Shown here piece by piece: positions 45,201-54,900 of a DNA stretch of 64,000 nucleotides. Position 1 is the first letter of the stretch, and each line of letters opens with the position of its first letter. This stretch comes from Muribaculaceae bacterium. Lineage in GTDB: Bacteria; Bacteroidota; Bacteroidia; Bacteroidales; Muribaculaceae. Below the pieces are notes generated by a model that worked only from the letters and a program-made list of their open reading frames with translations, did not search any database and had not been told where the DNA came from. The DNA lies in assembly GCA_022509205.1 (NCBI GenBank), contig JAFLTR010000004.1, forward strand, positions 1 through 64,000, written 5' to 3'. A program made the position numbers and the translations under genes.

Positions 45201-46302
45201 TTTCAATCAGAAAGGTTATTTGAGCCTGGGAGAGATTCTTATGCTCGATATTATCGCTACTAATGCAGCAGAAGGTTGGCCAAGACCTATTTATTGGGTT
45301 ACAACCGTAGGCGACGACTATCATCTGGGCCTGACTCCCTATCTACGATCCACAGGTATGGCCCATCAGCTTGTGCCGACCATTCAGGATGGAATCCCGG
45401 CGAGAGCCGACCGGGCTTATGATGTCGTGACCAAGAAATACCGCTGGGGAGGAGTCGACTTTGAAGATGGCAATCCACCCTATTTCGACGAAACTGCACG
45501 CAGAATGTTGCTCACCACACGCTCCTCAATGTTGGATGTAGTGGCGGAATTAATATATGAGGGCGACAGAAGTTCAGATTCCACAGAGCGTCACGAATAT
45601 TATGAGAAGGCTCTTGAAGTGGCCAATCTTATTGATTCCAAACTTGATGAACGCACAGCTCCTTATGGACTAAGCATCGCAAGTACGCTGGGCGATCAGT
45701 ATTGTGAACTGGGAATGCCGGAACGGCTCGACGACAAGAAACTCACTGAAAAGGGTCTTGAGATTCTATGGAAAATGCTTGAAAGATACGCACCCTATCT
45801 GGCCTACAACAGGATGGTGGCATTAAATTTCGGCAACCCTGCCCTTACTCCTGAAACACGTCTTATCCCTTATCAATACTATCACTTCGTTGAGATGTAT
45901 GTGAGATATGGAGGCAACAGGGAGAAGGTGGAGAAACTCGTAAACAAATACGGGCTGACACTTGACGAATTGCAGGACAATTATAATATGTTGTATGGCA
46001 GGGGTTATTCATCTCCTGCCGTGGCAGAAGGGCCCGATATCCAGACATTAAAGAGCTATGCTGAAGAAATAGCCAAATATTGTGAGATTGCGAATGAGCT
46101 CTCTAAATTATCGCCGTCGGAATATGCAGCCCGCAGCGAGGATGAGAGGCTTGTTGATTCCATGCTGTATGTGGCTATTGAATATTACCGCACTCTGGAT
46201 CCGGACCTCAATTATCTGCAGGGTTATGAGAATTTTGATAAACTCGATATGGCCCGCACGAAAAGATTGAGTGATGAATACGACCGCAACCATCCGCAAT
46301 AA
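42262..46302 (+). CDS. DUF2723 membrane protein, GT-C glycosyltransferase-like
   Basis: A 1346-residue protein of the DUF2723 family, which is related to human TMEM260 (a protein O-mannosyltransferase) and grouped with GT-C fold enzymes. The N-terminal core (about 1-370) has many membrane helices and the family motif [11 protein letters not shown] with an acidic pair in the first outer loop, then [12 protein letters not shown]. A long extracytoplasmic region (about 370-630) is followed by more helices (about 645-740, 790-815). Residues about 840-1100 form a soluble domain ([24 protein letters not shown]), and the C-terminal part is helical and TPR-like. A role in protein O-glycosylation of the envelope is inferred from the family. 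The extended loops make it longer than many relatives. Confidence 0.85.
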   Translation: [1346 protein letters not shown]

Positions 46303-46350
46303 ACGGAGCGAGGTCATTTTCCACTACTTTACTTTTATTAACAAGCGGCT

Positions 46351-46965
46351 ATGTTTATTGAACGCCCGCCACAAATTTTCCGCCGGCTCTTCCCGGGAGT
46401 GTTGTTCCGGAAGGAGTCGGATGAAAACCCGGGGGTAGTGTATCTCACTTTCGATGACGGCCCCATTCCGGAAGTAACTCCCTGGGTGTTAGACACGCTC
46501 GACCGATTTGGAGTGAAAGCCACATTTTTCATGGTGGGCCAGAACATCGAGCGGAATCCCCTCCTTTTTGAGGAAGTAAAGAGAAGGGGCCATAAGGTGG
46601 CAAATCATTCTTTACATCATATCCGAGGCTTCAACATAAAGGCTGATGATTATTTGAAGGATGTAGATGCGTGTGAGAAATACACGCAAAGCGGTATCTA
46701 CCGTCCTCCTCACGGAATTCTGACCCCCTCCCAACGTAAAGCCTTGCAGGAGAAGTATGAATTGGTAATGTTCGACTTGGTGACTCGCGACTACAGCAAA
46801 CGGGTCTCTGCAAAAGATGTGTTCAAGAATATCAGAAGATATGCCCGCAATGGCTCAATCATCGTATTTCATGACTCCTTGAAAAGCTTTGAAAAATTGA
46901 AGACGGCTCTCCCCGATTCCCTCTCCTTTCTCCTTTCCGAGGGTTTCCGCTTTGCCCTTCTTTAG
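46351..46965 (+). CDS. Polysaccharide deacetylase (NodB domain)
   Basis: A 204-residue carbohydrate esterase 4-type protein, nearly all NodB domain. Motif 1 is TFDDGP (33-38, with D35 as base and D36 as metal ligand), motif 2 is HSLHH (H86 and H90 as metal ligands), motif 3 is YRPPHG and the late His is in IVFHDS. No signal peptide is seen at the N terminus, so the site of action is unclear: it may act in the cytoplasm or the true start may differ. Substrates could be peptidoglycan or another N-acetylated glycan. It lies 48 bases after the DUF2723 gene. Confidence 0.9.
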   Translation: MFIERPPQIFRRLFPGVLFRKESDENPGVVYLTFDDGPIPEVTPWVLDTLDRFGVKATFFMVGQNIERNPLLFEEVKRRGHKVANHSLHHIRGFNIKADDYLKDVDACEKYTQSGIYRPPHGILTPSQRKALQEKYELVMFDLVTRDYSKRVSAKDVFKNIRRYARNGSIIVFHDSLKSFEKLKTALPDSLSFLLSEGFRFALL

Positions 46966-46986
46966 CCTGGAAAGCTTTTATAAAAA

Positions 46987-47037
46987 TTTCGGTTTACGTT
47001 ACCGGGCTATAACAGACCGGACAAACATAAACCGAAA
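46987..47037. terminator. Bidirectional terminator between the deacetylase and the GH32 gene
   Basis: TTTCGGTTTA (46987-46996) pairs with TAAACCGAAA (47028-47037), with inner CCGG/CCGG and GTT/AAC pairs. A-rich flanks on both sides give T-runs in either reading direction, suitable for the two convergent genes. Confidence 0.7.
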
Positions 47038-47078
47038 AAATATATACAGATTTACAGATAAGATTCCTAAGCAGGATA

Positions 47079-48602
47079 TTACCAAACCGATTTTAGAGGA
47101 TAGAAAGTCACGTCTTCAACACCCGAGATACGATCATAAGGCACAGTCGGGAATACCAGGCTTGTGATGGCCACCAGACCGTCGGAGCTCAGGATTTCTA
47201 CAGAGGAGTCATCCGTGTAGATGTGAAGCTCAAGTTCGTCGGCCTTGGTATCATAAAGGGCACTCATGCTCGGAATGCTGAATAGGCCATGGAAACCAAC
47301 GTTACCGGAAGCTGAATTCCGGCCAAGAATCACCTTCCCGGCTGCCGGGTTGACATTAACTGTCACGCACTCTCCCATTTCATTACCTATTGTGAAAGTC
47401 TGATTCTCTGAAGGATCAAGTTTTACTATCATTTCATAAGCATCCCCTCCGGCACACACGCCATCAGTGGCTGCCGTCAATTCACCGGCAATGCTCTCAA
47501 TCTCATCTACCACTTTGGAGGTTACAACGGGCGCTCCGTTTAGCTCCGTTAGTTGAAGTTCACGAGGCAGAGTCATTGCAGATCTCCATGGATTACAAGG
47601 CACTGCACCAGCATAATTCCAATTGTTCATCCAGCCAATGTATATGCTACGACCCTCATAAGCGTTGCTCCAGGTTACACCTGCATAATTGTCGGCGCCT
47701 CCGTCAAGCCATAAAGGATAATCAAGAGGTTGAGCCGTGAATTTTGTGCCATCGAAGTCACCTACGAAATACATTGTGCCGGAACCGCCAACAGGACCAC
47801 CGGGATTCGTGCTGACAATCAAGACATATTTTTCTCCATCTTTATAAGGGAGCTTGATAAGGTCCGGACATTCCCATTGACCGATATTGCAGCGGTTGTT
47901 GTCAATACGGAATTCCGAAAGTTTTTTCCAGGTTTTCAAATTGTCAGAGCCCCAGAAATCTATTGAAAAATCGAAACCTTTAGCTAAGGCCATAATGTAT
48001 TTTCCTGATTCCTGATGATAGAACACCTTGGGATCGCGGAAATCCGGCATATCGGTATTAGGGATTATAGGATTCCCCTCAAACTGAGTGTAAGTCAGAC
48101 CACCGTCGGTGCTGTATGCAAGGCATTGTTGCTGATGTTCGCCCGAAGCTGTGTAGAAAGCCAGAATGGCGCCGGCTCCAAAACCGGCCACATTATCCTT
48201 ATCCTGAATTGCACTTCCGGAGAAAATGTCGCCATACTGATTGGGTGTCATAGCCACCGGCTGTTCCTGCCAATGAAAAAGATCAGTTGACGTGGCGTGG
48301 CCCCAGCTCATGTTACCCCAATCATTACCCATTGGGTTATACTGATAATAAAGATGCCACACACCATCTGCAAACACCATTCCGTTGGGATCGTTGATCC
48401 AGTTTGCTGCCGGAGTGAAATGCACCTGCGGACGATATTGCTCATCACGTGAGGATGCTGCTACGTCACCTCCCTCTCCCTCTCCTCCGTTATTGTCTTC
48501 GATCGGAGACGGCATAGGTATGATATCAGAGAACTTATCATCGTTACAAGCCATCATACCCGCAAGGGTCATAGAGACTGCAATGTATTTTATAAGTTTC
48601 AT
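47079..48602 (-). CDS. Surface GH32 lipoprotein, endo-levanase candidate
   Basis: A 507-residue lipoprotein with the Cys at residue 19 (GMMAC), followed by N-D-D-K, an acidic surface-export pattern, and a Glu/Gly-rich linker (35-55). The GH32 propeller has the nucleophile D71 in NWINDPNG, D190 in FRDPKVF and the acid/base E244 in WECPD; a C-terminal beta-sandwich follows. Unlike the enzyme at 35264 it has no N-terminal DUF4980-type domain and is predicted on the surface. Its length and its place last in susC-susD-DUF4960-GH32 match BT1760, the surface endo-levanase of B. thetaiotaomicron, so endo-action on levan is likely but not provable from sequence alone. Confidence 0.9.
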   Translation of the reverse strand: MKLIKYIAVSMTLAGMMACNDDKFSDIIPMPSPIEDNNGGEGEGGDVAASSRDEQYRPQVHFTPAANWINDPNGMVFADGVWHLYYQYNPMGNDWGNMSWGHATSTDLFHWQEQPVAMTPNQYGDIFSGSAIQDKDNVAGFGAGAILAFYTASGEHQQQCLAYSTDGGLTYTQFEGNPIIPNTDMPDFRDPKVFYHQESGKYIMALAKGFDFSIDFWGSDNLKTWKKLSEFRIDNNRCNIGQWECPDLIKLPYKDGEKYVLIVSTNPGGPVGGSGTMYFVGDFDGTKFTAQPLDYPLWLDGGADNYAGVTWSNAYEGRSIYIGWMNNWNYAGAVPCNPWRSAMTLPRELQLTELNGAPVVTSKVVDEIESIAGELTAATDGVCAGGDAYEMIVKLDPSENQTFTIGNEMGECVTVNVNPAAGKVILGRNSASGNVGFHGLFSIPSMSALYDTKADELELHIYTDDSSVEILSSDGLVAITSLVFPTVPYDRISGVEDVTFYPLKSVW

Positions 48603-48663
48603 TATTTTTAGATTTTTGAAGGGTTAACAGTCCGGAGGGATGTGACCCTCCGGACCTGAAGAA

Positions 48664-50163
48664 TTATTTTGTTTTCAGATATTCCAAAGAATTCTTGGCA
48701 AGAGTGAGCACATTCCCCTGATACGGATTGTTCTTGGGATATGCTGAGATGTCTTTTGATCCGTCGGCATTTTTGAGGGAGAATTCACACCCGCCGTTTC
48801 CGATACAAAGGATTGTGCCTTTAAATTCGGTATTACCCTGCTGAGCCTCCCATACATTTAGCTGAGATACCCAGTCGATCTGTGAGTCCCAAGTGCCCAA
48901 AGGAATTATTCCGTAAGTGTTAACTATTTCATTATAGCAAGCTTCTTCCTGATTACCAATTCCGGTGAGCACCGACGGAAGATTGAAGAAAAGGCAATTG
49001 TGGTCTTCTGTCCAACCGGGACCTTTGAACTTGATGAGTTTTGTTCTGTCGGTAGTCTCATAATCCAGGCCTTTGAAGATTGGATGGGATGAAGCATCTT
49101 TCTTGAACTTGCTGCCGGGATGGAGCTCCACAGCGAGTGCCCATGTGTCAGGGTTCCATCCTCCTGCTCCGGTATTGATATTCCTGTCGTTGGTCTTAAG
49201 AAGTTCCATTTCAATTCTTCCCAAAGTTCCTACATATACAGTGGCATGGCTCCACAAAAGTAGGTTTCCACCGTTGGTGTACCACTCTTTGATATACGGA
49301 GTGGCTGCTTCCACTACTTGAGGCATAGCGAAAACTTCAGCTTCACCCACCTCTTCAAGGTCTCTTAACCAGAAGAGCACACGATACGGTTCAAGATCTG
49401 CTATAGATTTGATTTCTGAGAAAGGTATGAACTGGGCGGAGGGATATTCAGAAGTCAGCCATAACCAGGCACAAGCCTCATCGTCGTCACCGTTAGCCAC
49501 GAGCTCTTCGGGAGTGTCATAGACACTAAGGAAACCTATGGCTGTCTTTCCGATCAGGAGTGAAGAAGTTGACGGCAGGGATAAACCTTCACTGTTTTGG
49601 GCCGTCAACGACACGTTCCACTCCTCACCATCAGTAACGTTTGGAATAAGATATTCAGTGGCAGACGCCGGTAGAGTTTCCGTAACCTTTCTATCTCCTG
49701 ATGTTGCGGTGAGCAGGATATTGTCAGCATCCACCGGGGTATTCCAAGTCACCAAGGCATCGTAGGTTCCATCGGGATTCTCCACTTGAGACATACTCAA
49801 ACCTGCAATCTGCGTTGCACCGGGACGAGTGTAATACTTCACTACACCTGTGGAGAAATTATGACCGTCTGTCACCTTAAATATGTAGGTATAGGGGATA
49901 TTGGTATTGATATTCGTATGAGTGAAAGAATTCCCGTTGACCACTTCATTCGATACAATGATATTTTCATTTCTGACCTGCACCTGCATATTATTTCCTA
50001 TCTGAGGCCAGGACCACACATAGTTGTCGCCTATAAGTTCACCGGTGATTCCGGAAGCATCGATCGGCGCCAAAATCGGATCAACGATCTCTATATCCTT
50101 GTTCTGACATGAAGCCATCATAAAAGAGGCCATGGCAAAAACAATATATCTTGATATTTTCAT
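48664..50163 (-). CDS. DUF4960 surface glycan-binding lipoprotein
   Basis: A 499-residue lipoprotein (signal ends in MMASC, Cys 19). Residues about 30-115 and 115-205 look like two Ig/FnIII-type modules (YTYIFKVTDGHNFSTGVVKYYTRPG; YDALVTWNTPVDADNILLTATSG, then EWNVSLTAQNSEGLSLPS), followed by a C-terminal domain of about 290 residues (AIGFLSVYDTPEELVANGDDDEACAWLWL, then LLLWSHATVYVGTLGRI) that corresponds to DUF4960. It stands between susD and the GH32 gene, as does BT1761, a surface levan-binding protein. Glycan binding is inferred from this match. It is 61 bases from the GH32 gene and 28 from susD. Confidence 0.85.
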   Translation of the reverse strand: MKISRYIVFAMASFMMASCQNKDIEIVDPILAPIDASGITGELIGDNYVWSWPQIGNNMQVQVRNENIIVSNEVVNGNSFTHTNINTNIPYTYIFKVTDGHNFSTGVVKYYTRPGATQIAGLSMSQVENPDGTYDALVTWNTPVDADNILLTATSGDRKVTETLPASATEYLIPNVTDGEEWNVSLTAQNSEGLSLPSTSSLLIGKTAIGFLSVYDTPEELVANGDDDEACAWLWLTSEYPSAQFIPFSEIKSIADLEPYRVLFWLRDLEEVGEAEVFAMPQVVEAATPYIKEWYTNGGNLLLWSHATVYVGTLGRIEMELLKTNDRNINTGAGGWNPDTWALAVELHPGSKFKKDASSHPIFKGLDYETTDRTKLIKFKGPGWTEDHNCLFFNLPSVLTGIGNQEEACYNEIVNTYGIIPLGTWDSQIDWVSQLNVWEAQQGNTEFKGTILCIGNGGCEFSLKNADGSKDISAYPKNNPYQGNVLTLAKNSLEYLKTK

Positions 50164-50191
50164 CTTTCTGTGGTATTAATAGGTTGTAGAA

Positions 50192-51928
50192 TTAATTATA
50201 GCCTTGGTTCTGGGTATAGAGACCGGGCACATAATAGAGCTGGTTGTAAGGCACCGGATAGAATTCATTCTTTCCGGGAGTGAAACGGGCATCCTTGAGG
50301 TATTCCGCATAAGACTGGCCTTCGTACGACACTGTCTGTTCCTTTTCAAAATAGGCATTAAGAGTCTCCGAAGCTATACCCCATCTTTTCAGAGAGAAGA
50401 AACGGTCGTTTTCCATAGCCATTTCAAGCCTTCTTTCCCATTGCACACACTGACGAGCGATCTCTTTTGATGAGAAATAACCGGAAGGATATGTGGAAAT
50501 CTGGCAATAGTCGGCTGCATAAGCAATATGTTTTGCTACAGAATTTTCAGCTCTTTTCCTGATATCGTTGATAATATTTTGAGCTTCAGCAAGCTGACCT
50601 AATTCAACGAGTGCCTCTGCACGCATCAGCATAACGTCGGTGTAGCGGAACACGTAGTCGTTCATGGCAAAAGCTTGCCAACTACCATCGTAAGTTTCAC
50701 CTTTTGAACATTGGGGCACATCCTTAAGGGAGGTATAGTAGCCATAAGTGTTTGGAGTTCTTGAATTCTCTTTTGTCATAGTGAACTCAGCCTCATACTT
50801 ATAAGGCCAGGAAGGCATGCCTACGGTGTGGAAAAGACGGGGATCGTATTTTTGAGCGGAAGCCACACCTTGTACCGGATAAGAGATATTGTCATTGTAA
50901 TGGTCAAACATCGGCAGGCCGTTTTCAGTCTTGAAGGCATTAACGAGGTTTTGTGATGGTTTGTGGAAATCCCATCCGCAGCTCCACATACCCCAGCAGC
51001 CATTCAACATATTGCTCCAGTTTGCACGTCCGAACTGTGTGTTGTCTTCGCTACGGTCGGAAGTCTGAACAGCAAAGACTGATTCCTTAGAGTTCTTGTA
51101 TTCGGGCAAGAAGATATCTCCGTAATCTTCAAGGTAGCCATATTGTGAATTCATTACCACTGCGGTGTAGTCAACCACCTTCTGCATATATGAGTTGTTT
51201 ATATGGCCCACTCCGTTGGAGGCTTCATAACCGTCACCCCAAGCAAGAGTTAGATAGCATTTTGCCAGATAAGCAGCGGCTGCGATTTTGTTTGCACGAC
51301 CTCCGCCGTCGATGCTTTCATTCTCAAGGCCGTCGTAAGCTATCTGGAAGTCATTGATTACTTTTGCAAAAAGCTCTTCATAGCTATAAAGGTCGTTTCT
51401 TGTCTCTTCTTCCAGGTGGTTTGCGAAGATCTCCTCATCTACCCATGGAATTTTGCGGAACATAGTGAGCAACTTATAGTAGAAATGTCCTCTGAGGAAG
51501 TGGACTTCTGCAACTCTTCTTGCAGCAGTTTCAGCACCCAGGACGCTTTCTCCGTATTGGTCAAGGGAAACGAGTGCCCGGTTGCAACGAGATATGGCAC
51601 AATAGAGGCGATACCAAAGTTCGTCAAGTTCGCCGGGGGGAGAAGTAAGTGTCGACCAAATTTCCATCGGATGATAGCCCGTGTCGGTTGTTCCTGAACC
51701 ACCTTTATAGCAGTCGTCGGAAGAGAAGTCGCCGTAAGGCATCAGATTGAACGGATAAGTATACCAGCAGTCGCCGAGCATAGCATAAGCAGCTGTGACC
51801 ATCTCATTTGGCTGGGAATATACATAATCCCCGTCGATCACCCCGGTGGGAGTAACATCAATGAAATCGTTGCAGGAGGTGGCTGCAAGAGCAATCATTG
51901 AAATGCCTATTATATTTTTGAGTTTCAT
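50192..51928 (-). CDS. SusD/RagB-family surface glycan-binding protein
   Basis: A 578-residue lipoprotein (signal ends in AATSC, Cys 19, then N-D-F-I-D) that lids the SusC porin and captures glycan. The family N terminus (CNDFIDVTPTG), the TPR-containing helical region (AARRVAEVHFLRGHFYYKLLTMFRKIPWVDEE) and the C-terminal stretch DVMLMRAEALVELGQLAEAQNIINDIRKRA, then CVQWERRLEMAMENDRFFSLKRWG, are diagnostic. It is 33 bases after susC. The likely ligand, a fructan oligosaccharide, comes from the neighbours. Confidence 0.95.
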   Translation of the reverse strand: MKLKNIIGISMIALAATSCNDFIDVTPTGVIDGDYVYSQPNEMVTAAYAMLGDCWYTYPFNLMPYGDFSSDDCYKGGSGTTDTGYHPMEIWSTLTSPPGELDELWYRLYCAISRCNRALVSLDQYGESVLGAETAARRVAEVHFLRGHFYYKLLTMFRKIPWVDEEIFANHLEEETRNDLYSYEELFAKVINDFQIAYDGLENESIDGGGRANKIAAAAYLAKCYLTLAWGDGYEASNGVGHINNSYMQKVVDYTAVVMNSQYGYLEDYGDIFLPEYKNSKESVFAVQTSDRSEDNTQFGRANWSNMLNGCWGMWSCGWDFHKPSQNLVNAFKTENGLPMFDHYNDNISYPVQGVASAQKYDPRLFHTVGMPSWPYKYEAEFTMTKENSRTPNTYGYYTSLKDVPQCSKGETYDGSWQAFAMNDYVFRYTDVMLMRAEALVELGQLAEAQNIINDIRKRAENSVAKHIAYAADYCQISTYPSGYFSSKEIARQCVQWERRLEMAMENDRFFSLKRWGIASETLNAYFEKEQTVSYEGQSYAEYLKDARFTPGKNEFYPVPYNQLYYVPGLYTQNQGYN

Positions 51929-51961
51929 TTTTCTGTGATTTAAGATTATTAGCTGAAATTA

Positions 51962-54900
51962 TCAGAATCCGAATTGAAGACCGAATGTCACTGAAGTTGA
52001 GAGAGGATAAGCCCAATTGGGATTCTCAGGATCAGAACAAGTCAGGTTTTTACTCTTTATTGTGCAGATATTGTTACCTGATACATAGAATCTCACATTA
52101 GAGATACCCGTGTGTTTCAAGATTTTCTCGGGGAGGTTGTAACCGAGCTGAAGGGTACGCAATTTAGCGTAGGAACCGTTTTCCACATAGTATGTAGAGG
52201 CCCTGCCTTCATCTGCTGTATTGTTAGTGGTCAAAGCCGGTATTGTTGAATTTCTGTTATCCTGAGTCCAGGCGTTGAGCATACGGTCGCCCTTATTGGA
52301 ACCTGCATCAGTGATGCTCCAGAAGTCAGTCTGGAATTTCTGGTTGTTATAGACATCCTGTCCGAAGACTCCCTGCCAGAACATCTGGAAATCGAAATTA
52401 TTCCACGACAGATTAACTGTAAGACCCATGCTGAAATCGGGTACCGGGTTGAAAATCCATGTTTGGTCGTCGGCATTGATAACTCCGTCGCCGTTAAGGT
52501 CGGCATATTTAAGACCTCCGACACGCGCATTGTCCTGACCGGAAGCAAGCACCTCCTCTTTAGTCTGATAAAGCCCTTCGACAACATAACCTACGATAGA
52601 TCCGTAAGGTCTGCGGGCCTCAACGAGGTTCTGACTGGTGGTGTGAACATAGGAACCGGTTGTGGAAGAGGGTAGATAAGTCACTCTGTTGCGGTAGAAG
52701 TCTCCGTTAAGAGATACACTATATGAAAGCCCGCATGAGTTTACATAATCTTTCCAGCTTGCAAGGAATTCCATACCCCAGTTTCTCAAAGAAGGTCCGT
52801 TAGCCCAGGCAGCACCGCCTTCACCCATTGATGCAAGGTAAGCCGGATTGATAAGCATGTCTTTCACATCCTTTATATATGCATCGATAGAACCTGTGAG
52901 CCTGTTGTTGAGGAATCCAAAGTCGATACCGGCATTATACTGAATGGTAGTTTCCCATTTGAGGTTGGGGTTTTCTGACTGAATTGCACGATATCCTGAC
53001 GGAAAAATGCCCGATTGCTGAAGCCAGATGTCATAAGCTGTGGAAGTGACACGGTCGCTACCATAATCAGCCACATACAATGACTGGTAAGCATTGTTGG
53101 CGATAGCCTGGTTACCTGTCTTACCCCAAGAAAGACGCACTTTGAGATCGTTGAGCCATGGCTTTTGGATATTTTCGCTCAAGCGGTAGCCTAATGTTGC
53201 AGAGGGGAATGTACCATATTTATAATTGCGGCCAAAACGTGAGGAACCATCCCTACGGATCGTGAAAGATGCAAGTATGAGGTTTCTCCAGCTATAATCG
53301 ATCTTTCCGAAGAATGAGAGGAGAGAATATTGCGATTGGTTACCTGTGAAATATTCAAGACCCGTTGATGCATCCGGCCACATATACTCGGGAGTCTCTA
53401 CATCGAAATCAAGGTTGCGACCCTCAGTATTGGTGGCAGTCTGACGAAAACATTCAATACCGGCCAATACGTGGAACTGATTTTGCTCCTTTATATTGAA
53501 ATCGTAGTTGATAGTGTTAGTCCAGGTCCATTTTGTGTCTCTCGACTGGCCGATAGCAGAAGCATTGTTGTCATTGTTGACGATGTCGCTATGGAAAGTA
53601 TATGTGTAGGCATGTATGAAACCTGATTCATAATCAAGACCGAAGTTAGAGCGGAAAGTGAAACCTTTGAAAGGTTTGATGTCGATATAACCGTTTCCGA
53701 AAATTCTCCAGATTTTAAGACGGTTGTCTTTATTGAAAGCTATTTCCCTCATAGGGTTCTGACGGTCGCTCATACCTCCGACGGGACCACCGTAGGTGAC
53801 TCCGTCTTCCTCAAATACAGGCACGGTCGGAGCCATCTTCAAAGCGTTCTCCATTGGAGCACAGTCAACTTGGTCGGAATAAGTGATTGTGGCATTTTCT
53901 CCGATAGTGAGCCATTTGACTATATCGTAGGAATTGTTCATACGCACTGCAAGACTTTGGAAATCGGTATCCTTAATGATACCTGCATTTCTCTTATAGC
54001 CAACAGAGAAAAGAGAGCGACTGTTTTCATCAGCCCTTGAGAGTGTGAGGTCATAATTCTGCAGGAAACCTGTGCGTGTGATTTCATCGAGCCAGTCAGT
54101 ATTGCTGATTCTCATTGTTCTACGTGAATTGATGTAACCATCATAAAGACCGTTGACCATATAGTCTACGTATGCACCTGTGGCCGGATTATAGACTGAG
54201 ATCGGGAGACCTACAGGAGCATTCAGATTGAGACCATAGTTTGCAGCATAGGCCACCGGATCCATTCCGTCGTTTAGGGCAGCTTGAGCCATGGCTGTGG
54301 CATATCCGGGAGTGTCAAGAAGACTCATCTTCTGACTCTTGGTGTAGAACTGGGCTGTCCAGCTTGCTGAGAAATCCACTTTAACCTTGCTGTCGCCACC
54401 CTTCTTTCCTTGTTTTGTAGTGATGATGATCACACCGTTGGCAGCACGGCTACCATATATAGAAGCTGAGGCAGCGTCTTTCAAGACCTGCATGCTCTCT
54501 ATATCGTTCATATTAAGAGTGTTGAGGTTGGTTGTGGTCGGCACTCCGTCGATCACAAACAATGGACTTTGGTCAGCGTTGAAAGAACCGATACCACGGA
54601 TTCTGACTGTACCGGCTGAAACCGGAGAACCACCATTGTTCGGGGTGATGGTCATACCCGGCACTTTTCCCTGCAGAGCCTGCATGGGGTCGGTGGTGGA
54701 CGCTGTCTCGAAATCCTTGGTGTTGACTACTGAAACTGAACCGGTCAAGTCGGCTTTTCTTTGTGTAGAGTAACCAACTACCACTACTTCATCCAAAACT
54801 TCCGAATTTTCTGAAAGACGCACATCCATCTGAGGAGATACAACTCCCTCAAAATCCTTGTAACCTATGTAAGAGATACGTACTTTAGAGCCTTGCGGCA

